From Fen-1245 sp963835535 (lineage in GTDB: Bacteria > Gemmatimonadota > Gemmatimonadetes > Gemmatimonadales > JACORV01): 64,000 nucleotides of DNA. The notes beneath the pieces were generated by a model that did no database searches, was not told where the DNA came from, and saw nothing but the letters and a program-made list of their open reading frames with translations. The stretch covers positions 186,001 to 250,000 of the forward strand of contig CAWIFL010000004.1 in NCBI GenBank assembly GCA_963835535.1, given 5' to 3'. The position numbers and the translations under genes were made by a program. This document shows, in pieces, positions 33,774-40,897 of the stretch (positions within the stretch are counted from its first letter, which is position 1; the number at the start of each line of letters is the position of its first letter).

Positions 33774-34463
33774 TCAGGCTTTCAAGTCGGTCATGCGCGT
33801 GCCACCCACGTAGGTCGTCGCCTCCTCGTGGTCCAGCTCTGCGAGCCGCCGGAGCAGGTCGGCGATACGGGCCACCTGGGAGCGCGCGAGCGCCAGCGCC
33901 GCCCGGCCGTCCTCGGTCAGCGAAGCCGCGTCCAGCCCCATCAGGTCGAGCTGCGCGCTCAGCGCCATCAGCGGGTTGTTGATCTCGTGCGAGAGCGCGA
34001 CCACGATCTCGCCGATCGCCGCCCGCCGCTCGGCGCGGATCAGGCTGTGCTGCGACTCGGCGAGGGCCCGCTCGATCTCCCGCATCTTCACGACCCGCGC
34101 CAGCACCTCCGGCAGCAGCTGGGTGAAGGCCTCGTCCTTGATGATGTAGTCGTTCGCGCCGAGGTGGAGCGCCTCCGACGCCACCCGCTCGGAGCCGTGC
34201 CCGGTCATCATCACCACCGAGGCCGTGGAGCCCTGGCGCCGGATCTCCCGCAGCACGTCGAGCCCCGAGCGGTCGCCTTCGAGCCGGTAATCCACCAGGA
34301 TGACGTCGGCGTGCGGCGCGAGCTCGAGCGCCGGCTCGGCCGACGCCGCCGTCCCGACACAGGAGAGCCCCGCCGCCGCGACGAGGAGCTGGACCAGGCG
34401 CGCCTGCGCCGGGTCGTCTTCGACCACCAGCACCGTGACGGGATGGGAGTCCGCGGGCGTCAT
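33774..34463 (-). CDS. Receiver domain fused to a histidine-kinase DHp domain, without ATPase
   Basis: A 229-residue signalling protein. Residues of about 8-125 form a response-regulator receiver (VTVLVVEDDPAQ, phospho-acceptor Asp in VILVDYRLEGD, VVMMTGHGS, NDYIIKDEAF). A linker helix is followed by a HisKA-type dimerisation domain with the H-box VVALSHEINNPLMALSAQL. The protein then ends, with no N, G1 or G2 boxes and hence no ATP-binding domain. It could be a phosphotransfer or dimerisation module phosphorylated by another kinase. ATG 34463 overlaps the MqnD-like stop as ATGA, so it is coupled to that gene. No frameshift remnant of an ATPase domain is visible downstream. Confidence 0.85.
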   Translation of the reverse strand: MTPADSHPVTVLVVEDDPAQARLVQLLVAAAGLSCVGTAASAEPALELAPHADVILVDYRLEGDRSGLDVLREIRRQGSTASVVMMTGHGSERVASEALHLGANDYIIKDEAFTQLLPEVLARVVKMREIERALAESQHSLIRAERRAAIGEIVVALSHEINNPLMALSAQLDLMGLDAASLTEDGRAALALARSQVARIADLLRRLAELDHEEATTYVGGTRMTDLKA

Positions 34464-35302
34464 GCCGCAACGAACTCCGCTTCGACGTGCGAGGCGATGA
34501 TGCCCGCCCGGTGGGCCTCGTCGAGCAGCCGCTGCACCGCGCGCCGGCCGGTGGGGCCGATGTCGACGGTGTAGTCGTTCACGTACATGCCGACGAACCG
34601 GTCCGTGCGCCCGGCGTCCATGCCGCGGGCATAGCCCATCGCGTGGGCCAGCGCCTCGCCCCGGTGCTCCAGCCCCCAGACGATGGAGGCCTTGAGGTCC
34701 CTCGCGACGCCCTGCACCAGGGCGGCGCCCAGGTCGCGCCGAACGACGTTGCCTCCGAGTGGAAGGGGGAGGCGGGTCTGGCTCGCCCACCACTCGCCGA
34801 GATCCTCCCACAGCGAAAGGCCGCGGTCGGCGTAGGTGAGCTGGCCTTCGTGGATCAGGAGGCCGACGTCCACGACGCCGCCCACCACTGCATCCTCGAT
34901 GGCGTCGAACGGCAACACCTTCGTGCGCGCGCCGCCCTGGTAGAGCCGGAGCGCCAGGTACGCGGTCGTGAGCTCTCCCGGGATGCCGACCAGACGGGAG
35001 GCGATGGCGGCGCGTGGGTCGGCGGGGCGCGGCTCCCGCGACACGAGGCGCGGCCCGTAGCCGTCGCCCACGGACGCGCCGTGCGCCAGCAGCGCGTAGC
35101 GACCGGCGAGGTGCGCGTAGGCGTGGAAGGAAACGGCGGTGACGTCGAGGTCGCCGGCGAGCGCGCGGCGGTTCAGCGTCTCGATGTCGGCCAGCTCGTG
35201 CTCGTAGCGCCGGTCACCGGTGTCCACCTTCCCGGCGGCGAGCGCGTAGAACATGAACGCGTCGTCGGAATCCGGGCTGTGGGCGACCCGGATGCGCGGC
35301 AT
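34460..35302 (-). CDS. MqnD/MqnA-like menaquinone-biosynthesis protein (futalosine pathway)
   Basis: A 280-residue periplasmic-binding-protein-fold enzyme like 1,4-dihydroxy-6-naphthoate synthase (MqnD). The N-terminal VAHSPDSDDAFMFYALAAGK corresponds to the family's SPCPNDTFxFYA motif, and the blocks EHELADIETLNRRALAGDLD, VTAVSFHAYAHL and GLLIHEGQLTYADRGL follow at family spacing. MqnD converts cyclic dehypoxanthinyl futalosine to dihydroxynaphthoate. The Cys-Pro of the motif is replaced by Asp-Ser, so a related activity is possible. It lies 2 bp after the zinc-ribbon gene and overlaps the receiver gene; no other mqn genes are in the window. Confidence 0.82.
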   Translation of the reverse strand: MPRIRVAHSPDSDDAFMFYALAAGKVDTGDRRYEHELADIETLNRRALAGDLDVTAVSFHAYAHLAGRYALLAHGASVGDGYGPRLVSREPRPADPRAAIASRLVGIPGELTTAYLALRLYQGGARTKVLPFDAIEDAVVGGVVDVGLLIHEGQLTYADRGLSLWEDLGEWWASQTRLPLPLGGNVVRRDLGAALVQGVARDLKASIVWGLEHRGEALAHAMGYARGMDAGRTDRFVGMYVNDYTVDIGPTGRRAVQRLLDEAHRAGIIASHVEAEFVAA

Positions 35303-35304
35303 CG

Positions 35305-36087
35305 CTACTTGCCCGCCGCCCGCGGCACCAGGCGCTCCGCCTCGTCGCGCGCTTCCTGCAGCATCGTCGTGTGCTCGGCGTACTCGGGCAGGTCCTTGGC
35401 GCGCTCCGACTGGTAGTTCTGGAGGTAGGTCCGGAGCGCGCTGCGCGCGGCGGCGGAGTCCCCGGCCTGCAGGGCGGCCTGGCCCTTGAGCAGCCAGCCG
35501 AACAGATGGGTCCGCGCGCCGCGGACGATCGTGTCGCCCTGGGCCGTGGCCGCGGCGTTCTGGCCCGTCGCCATGAGGATCAGCCCGAGGTGGAGCCGGG
35601 CGTCCGCGTCGAGGTCCGAGCCCAGGTTCGCGTACGCGGCGAGCGCCATCGGGGCGAAGAAGGTGACCGAGTCCGTCTTCCCCGCCTCGTGCAGGGTCAT
35701 GATCTTGTTGAAGAGCATGTCCGCCTGCTGGCGCGGCGTCATCGTGGACAGATCGATCGCCGACGCCGGTCCGGGCCCGGGCGCCGGCGCGCCCGCCCCG
35801 CTCTTTCTACCGACGGTGATCACGATCACGACGAGGAGCCCGAGCACCGCGATGCCGGCGACGTACCAGGCCGCGCGGTCCCCGCGGGGCGTGGGCTGCG
35901 CCGACGCGTTGAGGCGCCGGCCGCCGCCCGCGACCGGCGTGCCGCACTCCCCGCAGAACTTCGCGCGGGGCGGGTTCCTGGCGCCGCACTTGCTGCAGGT
36001 CGTCTCGCCGAGCGGCGCGCCGCACTCGGAGCAGAACTTGCCCGAGGTCTGCGCACTGCACGAAGGGCACTTCTGGGTGGATGGCAT
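35305..36087 (-). CDS. Double zinc-ribbon, single-pass membrane protein with helical repeat domain
   Basis: A 260-residue protein of unknown role. The N-terminus has two zinc ribbons with four CxxC pairs (CPSC, CSEC, CSKC, CGEC, residues of about 7-50). A Gly/Pro linker, one transmembrane helix (YVAGIAVLGLLVVIVITVG) and a TPR-like helical C-terminal domain (about residues 140-255) follow. The topology would put the ribbons in the cytoplasm and the repeats outside. ATG 36087 opens directly with the first ribbon; the upstream in-frame extension runs through a dispersed repeat and is not used. It is first gene of an operon with the MqnD-like and receiver genes. Confidence 0.78.
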   Translation of the reverse strand: MPSTQKCPSCSAQTSGKFCSECGAPLGETTCSKCGARNPPRAKFCGECGTPVAGGGRRLNASAQPTPRGDRAAWYVAGIAVLGLLVVIVITVGRKSGAGAPAPGPGPASAIDLSTMTPRQQADMLFNKIMTLHEAGKTDSVTFFAPMALAAYANLGSDLDADARLHLGLILMATGQNAAATAQGDTIVRGARTHLFGWLLKGQAALQAGDSAAARSALRTYLQNYQSERAKDLPEYAEHTTMLQEARDEAERLVPRAAGK

Positions 36088-36152
36088 CCGGGAAAGCTTA
36101 CCCCTGAGAGAATTCGGTGCCAAGAGGAACCGGGATCCAGTGCCACTGGTAA

Positions 36153-36179
36153 CCACTGGCAACTTGCCGTCTGGCGACT
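36153..36179 (-). repeat. Dispersed 27-bp repeat, inverted copy
   Basis: Read on the minus strand it begins AGTCGCCAGACGGCAAGTTG and ends CCAGTGG, then TTACCAGTGGCA. It is the closest relative of 29297-29323. It lies in the divergent spacer between the zinc-ribbon gene and the RsbRD-like gene. Confidence 0.8.
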
Positions 36180-36226
36180 GATCCGCAGTCTGGCTCCCCG
36201 TCTTTCCGGCCACTACCTTGCAGGTG

Positions 36227-36727
36227 ATGTCATTAGCATCCCAGGCCTATCGCCAGGCGGGCGACGCGATCCTCGCGAACGTCAACGAGATCGCCACGAG
36301 CTGGCGCGACGCCGTCCGCGGCGACGCAGCGATCGCGGGCGACGACCGCCTTCCCGACCTCCTCCTGACCAACCAGGTGCCGGCCCTTCTGGCTGACATC
36401 GCGGAGGCGCTCAAGGAGGGCGAGGAAGGGGGCTCGCCCGACCGGTCCATCGCGCGGCGCCGGCGCGGCCTCCGCTTCGGCAAGCTGCGGGGCCTGGCGC
36501 GCTACGACGCCGCAGACCTGTACCGCGAATTCCGCCACCTCCGGCACACGATCTGGCGCTTCCTCCGGCAGCGGCTCGACTGGCACCGCGGTGACGCCTT
36601 CGAGGTGATGCTGGCCATCGACCAGTACCTCGACGAGGTCATCGGGGCGAGTCTCCGGGGCTTCGTCGAAGCGTCGGAGCGCGCCGCCGAGCGCGAGGCG
36701 CCGGACAAACCCGAAGATCAGTCCTAG
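36227..36727 (+). CDS. RsbRD-N-terminal-like helical protein
   Basis: A 166-residue all-helical protein resembling the stand-alone sensory N-terminal domain found in RsbRD-type stress regulators and some histidine kinases. Recognisable blocks are ATSWRDAVRGD near the N-terminus, ADLYREFRHLRHTIWRFLRQ in the middle, and the C-terminal DQYLDEVIGASLRGFVEASE. ATG 36227 is chosen over the TTG at 36218 and GTG at 36224. No catalytic residues are apparent. It may act as a small signal adaptor. The TAG stop is followed in the same frame by an open stretch to 37003 that looks like a second protein without its own start. Confidence 0.7.
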   Translation: MSLASQAYRQAGDAILANVNEIATSWRDAVRGDAAIAGDDRLPDLLLTNQVPALLADIAEALKEGEEGGSPDRSIARRRRGLRFGKLRGLARYDAADLYREFRHLRHTIWRFLRQRLDWHRGDAFEVMLAIDQYLDEVIGASLRGFVEASERAAEREAPDKPEDQS

Positions 36728-37003
36728 GCCGGCCCCACGGAACCAACCCGCCACCCCACGCACCAGACGGCCCTGCATCTCGGGCAGCTTGCGCGCGGCG
36801 GGAAGAGCTGGGACGTCTACCTCGAATCGGAGCCGCATCCCGACATCGCCGCCATCCGCGGGCGCCTCCACTTCGCCTGCGGCGACCGGCGCCGCACCAC
36901 CGCCTGGATCTTCGTCGAGTGGACCGAGAAGGAGGTCCTGGACCGCGCCCGCGGCTTCTCGGCCGGGGAGCTCTGGACCTTCCTCGAGGGGCTGACGCCG
37001 TAG
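36728..37003 (+). pseudogene. Open frame without a usual start codon, in phase with the upstream gene
   Basis: Directly after the TAG at 36725-36727 the same frame stays open for 91 codons and encodes protein-like sequence (HLGQLARGGKSWDVYLESEP, GRLHFACGDRRRTTAWIFVE, then LWTFLEGLTP). No ATG, GTG or TTG exists in the stretch; a CTG at 36773 is the only near-cognate start. It may be a decayed 5' end, a CTG-initiated small gene, or a C-terminal extension reached by TAG readthrough. The strong helix and strand pattern and the absence of internal stops argue that it is or recently was coding. Confidence 0.45.
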
Positions 37004-37035
37004 CGGCTACACCCGTCGCGCCTCCGCAGCACAAA

Positions 37036-37129
37036 TTGCACGAAACTGGGTCGCATATCGGTGTGCGGAGAACGTTCTCTGCGATTTGCACAGAACTTGC
37101 TTGACAGTCTGCACGGCTGTGGCTAAAAT
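37036..37129 (+). promoter_or_regulatory. Strong promoter and upstream palindrome of glnA
   Basis: TTGACA (37101-37106) and TAAAAT (37124-37129) are exactly 17 bp apart, the best consensus promoter in the window. Upstream lie a perfect 12-bp palindrome, GAGAACGTTCTC (37068-37079), and two direct copies of TTGCACRRAACT (37036-37047 and 37086-37097), the second next to the -35 box. These are candidate sites for a nitrogen-responsive regulator. Confidence 0.75.
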
Positions 37130-37159
37130 CCGGCCCGACCCGAACCCAGGAAAGCGCCG

Positions 37160-38635
37160 ATGACCGCGACGATGCCCTCGAAGACCACCAAGAAAAGCGG
37201 CGCCGCCAAGCCCGCCACCAGCCCCGCGGAGGTGATCCGCCGGGCGAAGGAGGCCGGGATCCAGATGGTGGACGTGCGCTTCACCGACCTGCCCGGCACC
37301 TGGCAGCACTTCTCGGTCCCCGTGGGCGAGCTCTCGGAGGACATGTTCGAGGAGGGGCTGGGCTTCGACGGCTCGAGCATCCGCGGGTTCCAGGCGATCA
37401 ACGAGAGCGACATGCTGCTGCTGCCGGATCCGGCCTCGGCGTTCGTGGATCCCTGCCTCAAGGTGCCGACGCTGTCACTGACCTGCGACATCAAGGACCC
37501 GATCACCGGGCAGCGCTATTCGCGCGACCCGCGCTACGTGGCGCAGAAGGCGGAGCAGTACCTGACGAAGAGCGGCGTCGCGACGACGTCGTACTGGGGT
37601 CCGGAGGCGGAGTTCTACATCTTCAACTCGGCGCGGTTCGACCAGAATGCGCACGAGGGCTACTACTACATCGACTCGGAAGAGGGGATCTGGAACTCCG
37701 GCCAGAACGGCGGTACCCCCAACCCCGGGCACCGGCCGCGGCACAAGGAGGGCTACTTCCCCGTGCCGCCGGTGGACAAGCTCCAGGATCTGCGCTCGCG
37801 CATCGTGCTCGCGATGATCGCGTCGGGGATCGACGTCGAGGTGCACCACCACGAGGTCGGCACCGCGGGGCAGACGGAGATCGACATGCGCTACGGCACA
37901 CTGGTGCGCATGGCCGACCAGATCATGATGTACAAGTACATCGTGAAGAACGTGTGCAACGAGCACGGCTACACGGCGACCTTCATGCCCAAGCCGATGT
38001 TCGGCGACAACGGCTCCGGCATGCACGTGCACCAGAGCCTGTGGAAGAACGGCGAGAACCTCTTCTGGAATGCCCGGGGGTACGCGGGGCTCTCGGACAT
38101 GGCGCGCTTCTACATCGGCGGCCTGATCAAGCACGCGCCGGCGCTCCTGGCCTTCGCGGCGCCCACGACCAACTCGTATCGCCGGCTGGTCCCGGGCTAC
38201 GAGGCGCCGATCAACCTGATCTACTCCCAGCGCAACCGCTCGGCGGTGTGCCGGATCCCGATGTACTCCAAGTCGCCCAAGACGAAGCGGATCGAGTTCC
38301 GCGCGCCCGACCCGGCGGCCAACCCGTACCTGACCTTCGCGGCGCTCCTGATGGCCGGGCTCGACGGCGTGAAGAACCGGATCGAGCCGCCGGCGCCCAT
38401 CGACAAGGACCTCTACGACCTCGAGCTGCACGAGCGGAAGCGCGTGAAGAACACGCCCGGCTCGCTGGGCGAGGTGCTCGAGGCGCTGCAAAAGGACAGC
38501 CAATTCCTACTGCAGGGCGGGGTATTCACCCAGGACCTGCTGGACACGTGGGTGGAGTACAAGACGAAGAAGGAGCTGGAGCCCGTGGCGCTCAGGCCGC
38601 ATCCGTACGAGTTTTTCCTGTACTACGACGCCTGA
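37160..38635 (+). CDS. glnA: Glutamine synthetase, class I, with adenylylation-type tyrosine
   Basis: A 491-residue dodecameric GSI making glutamine from glutamate, ammonia and ATP. Family signatures are complete: LGFDGSSIRGF, GPEAEFYIF, VEVHHHEVGTAGQTEIDMRY, FMPKPMFGDNGSGMHVHQSL and NLIYSQRNRSAVCRIP, with RIEFRAPDPAANPYL. The IDKDLYDLELHERKRV block aligns with the E. coli loop whose Tyr is adenylylated, placing it in the GSI-beta type. A short Ala/Lys-rich N-terminal extension precedes the fold; ATG 37172 is an alternative start. It is driven by a near-consensus promoter and followed 28 bp later by a second, different GS. Confidence 0.96.
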   Translation: MTATMPSKTTKKSGAAKPATSPAEVIRRAKEAGIQMVDVRFTDLPGTWQHFSVPVGELSEDMFEEGLGFDGSSIRGFQAINESDMLLLPDPASAFVDPCLKVPTLSLTCDIKDPITGQRYSRDPRYVAQKAEQYLTKSGVATTSYWGPEAEFYIFNSARFDQNAHEGYYYIDSEEGIWNSGQNGGTPNPGHRPRHKEGYFPVPPVDKLQDLRSRIVLAMIASGIDVEVHHHEVGTAGQTEIDMRYGTLVRMADQIMMYKYIVKNVCNEHGYTATFMPKPMFGDNGSGMHVHQSLWKNGENLFWNARGYAGLSDMARFYIGGLIKHAPALLAFAAPTTNSYRRLVPGYEAPINLIYSQRNRSAVCRIPMYSKSPKTKRIEFRAPDPAANPYLTFAALLMAGLDGVKNRIEPPAPIDKDLYDLELHERKRVKNTPGSLGEVLEALQKDSQFLLQGGVFTQDLLDTWVEYKTKKELEPVALRPHPYEFFLYYDA

Positions 38636-38663
38636 GCTGGCCCACGCTTAACCGGGAGTTCCG

Positions 38664-40133
38664 ATGCCTTCACGTGCGCGCGGCAAGCGCGGCACTGAGG
38701 CGAGCGGGGCGGGCGCGGCGGCAGCCGCGCCCGTTTCGTCTCGCGCCGTCATGCGCCCCCTGCCGATGAGCATGGATGCGGACTACCGCGCGATGCTGCA
38801 GGCGCGGAGCGTGTCCCAGCGCGACATCCTCGACGTGTGCGACCGGCTCGACGTCCGGTTCCTGCGTCTGCAGTTCACCGACATCCTCGGCGTGGTGAAG
38901 AACGTCGAGGTGCCGCGCAGCCAGTTCGAGAAGGCGCTGGACGGGCAGATCATGTTCGACGGCTCCTCGATCGAGGGGTTCGTGCGGATCGAGGAGTCGG
39001 ACATGCTCCTCGCCCCCGACCTCGACACCTTCCGCATCTACCCGTGGGGCGCGGAGGAGGGGCTGGCCGCGCGCATCATCTGCGACATCCACAACACCGA
39101 CGACTCCGAGTTCGCCGGGTGCCCGCGGCTGGCGCTGAAGCGGCAGATCGCGCGCGCGAAGCAGCTGGGCTACGAGATGATGGCCGGGGTCGAAGCGGAG
39201 TTCTTCCTCTTCAACAAGGACGGGCGCGGCGCAGCGACGACGGAGGTGCACGACGTCGCCGGCTACTTCGACGTCGGCCCGGTGGACCGCGGCGAGCAGA
39301 CGCGGCGGCTGATCATCGCCGACCTCGAGGAGATGGGCTTCGAGGTCGAGGCGGCGCACCACGAGGTGGCGCCCGGACAGCACGAGATCGACTTCCGCTA
39401 CGCGGAGGCGCTGACCACGGCCGACGACCTGGCGACCTTCCGCCTGGTGGTGCGGAGCGCGGCCGAGCGCTACGACCTGGCGGCGAGCTTCATGCCGAAA
39501 CCGGTCTTCGGGCAGAACGGCTCGGGGATGCACACCCACCAGAGCCTGTTCAAGGACGGGAAGAACGCGTTCTACGAGCCCAAGGCGGAGTGGCAGCTCT
39601 CCAAGGTGGCGCTGCAGTACATCGCGGGGCTGCTGGACCATGCGCAGGGCTTCTGCGCCGTCACCAACCCGCTGGTCAACAGCTTTAAGCGGCTGGTGCC
39701 GGGTTACGAGGCGCCGGTCAACATCGCCTGGAGCATGAAGAACCGCTCGCCGCTGATCCGGATCCCGGACCGCCGCGGCAGCGGCACGCGCTGCGAGCTG
39801 AGGATGCCCGATCCGTCGGCGAATCCCTATCTCGCGCTGGCGGTGCAGCTGGCGGCGGGCCTGGACGGGATCAAGCGCAAGCTCGCGCCGCCCGATCCGG
39901 TGAACAAGAACATCTTCACGATGACGTACCGCGAAAAGCGGCATCACCGGATCGACGACCTGCCGCGCGACCTGCACGAGGCGCTGAACTGTCTCGAGAA
40001 GGACGAGGTGGTGCTGGGCGCGTTGGGCGAGCACATCGCCGGCCGCTACGTCGAGGCCAAGCGCTCCGAGTGGGCGGAGTACATCTCGCAGGTTTCGGAA
40101 TGGGAGATAAGGAAGTACCTCGGGCAATATTGA
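38664..40133 (+). CDS. glnA: Glutamine synthetase, class I, alpha-like type without the regulatory tyrosine
   Basis: A second GSI of 489 residues with complete signatures (IMFDGSSIEGF, GVEAEFFLFN, VEAAHHEVAPGQHEIDFRY, FMPKPVFGQNGSGMHTHQSL, NIAWSMKNRSPLIRIP). At the adenylylation loop it reads NIFTMTYREKRHHRIDDLP, as in Gram-positive feedback-inhibited enzymes, so it belongs to the GSI-alpha type. A 35-residue Ala/Arg-rich N-terminal extension is unusual; ATG 38664 is chosen from its GGGAG site, with ATG 38766 as an alternative without one. Co-transcription of alpha and beta types suggests differently regulated ammonia assimilation, or a hetero-oligomer. Confidence 0.95.
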   Translation: MPSRARGKRGTEASGAGAAAAAPVSSRAVMRPLPMSMDADYRAMLQARSVSQRDILDVCDRLDVRFLRLQFTDILGVVKNVEVPRSQFEKALDGQIMFDGSSIEGFVRIEESDMLLAPDLDTFRIYPWGAEEGLAARIICDIHNTDDSEFAGCPRLALKRQIARAKQLGYEMMAGVEAEFFLFNKDGRGAATTEVHDVAGYFDVGPVDRGEQTRRLIIADLEEMGFEVEAAHHEVAPGQHEIDFRYAEALTTADDLATFRLVVRSAAERYDLAASFMPKPVFGQNGSGMHTHQSLFKDGKNAFYEPKAEWQLSKVALQYIAGLLDHAQGFCAVTNPLVNSFKRLVPGYEAPVNIAWSMKNRSPLIRIPDRRGSGTRCELRMPDPSANPYLALAVQLAAGLDGIKRKLAPPDPVNKNIFTMTYREKRHHRIDDLPRDLHEALNCLEKDEVVLGALGEHIAGRYVEAKRSEWAEYISQVSEWEIRKYLGQY

Positions 40134-40897
40134 CCGCGTTTCTCTTCGATCTCGACGGCACGCTGTACACCGACGCCGGAGCGATCCCGGGCGCGGTGGA
40201 GTCGCTGGCCGAGCTGCGGCGCCGCGGCGTGCCGTTCCGCTACGTCACGAACACCACGCGGCGCTCGCGCCGCCTCCTCGCAGAGCGGCTGACGGGCTAC
40301 GGGTTCGAGGCGCGCGCGGAGGACATCATCAGCGCGCCGCAGGCGTGCGTGGCGCTGCTCAGGCAGCGCCGGATCCGACGCGTCGCGGCGTTCGTCGCCG
40401 ACGATACGCTCGAGGACTTCGCCGGGTTCGACCTCGAGAGCGACAGGCCCGAGGTGGTCGTGGTCGGCGACCTCGGCGACGCGTGGGATTTCGGGAAGCT
40501 GAACCGGGCCTTCCTGCACCTGATGGACGGCGCGGAGCTGATCGCGCTGCAGCGCGACCGGTACTGGCTGCGCGGCGACGGCCTCGCACTCGACGCGGGG
40601 CCGTTCGTGGCGGCGCTCGAGTACGCCACCGGCAAGCAGCCGCTCGTCTGCGGCAAGCCGTCGGCGGATTTCTACCGCACGGCGCTCGCGACGTTGGGCA
40701 AGCAGGTGGCGGAGCGGCCGAAGGACGTCGTGATGGTGGGGGACGATTTGTGGGGCGACGTCGAGGGCGCCCAGCGCGCGGGCCTCACCGCCTGGATGGT
40801 GCGGACCGGCAAGTTCCGGGACGACGTCGTCGCCAACAGCGGCATCGTCCCGGACCGCATCGTCAGTTCGGTAGCTGAGCTGCCGAGCCTGCTCTAG
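40100..40897 (+). CDS. HAD superfamily IIA hydrolase (LHPP/NagD-like phosphatase)
   Basis: A 265-residue HAD phosphatase. Motif I is FLFDLDGTLYTDAG, motif II FRYVTNTTRRSR, the lysine/motif III block VCGKPSADFYRTAL, and motif IV VVMVGDDLWGDVEGAQRAG, in the spacing of the type IIA (C2-capped) group that includes NagD, phosphoglycolate phosphatase and LHPP. The substrate is undefined: sugar phosphate, nucleotide or phospholysine/pyrophosphate. ATG 40100 overlaps the second GS by 34 bp; TTG 40130, overlapping its stop as TTGA, is an equally possible coupled start. It ends on a CTAG shared with the convergent peptidase gene. Confidence 0.88.
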   Translation: MGDKEVPRAILTAFLFDLDGTLYTDAGAIPGAVESLAELRRRGVPFRYVTNTTRRSRRLLAERLTGYGFEARAEDIISAPQACVALLRQRRIRRVAAFVADDTLEDFAGFDLESDRPEVVVVGDLGDAWDFGKLNRAFLHLMDGAELIALQRDRYWLRGDGLALDAGPFVAALEYATGKQPLVCGKPSADFYRTALATLGKQVAERPKDVVMVGDDLWGDVEGAQRAGLTAWMVRTGKFRDDVVANSGIVPDRIVSSVAELPSLL

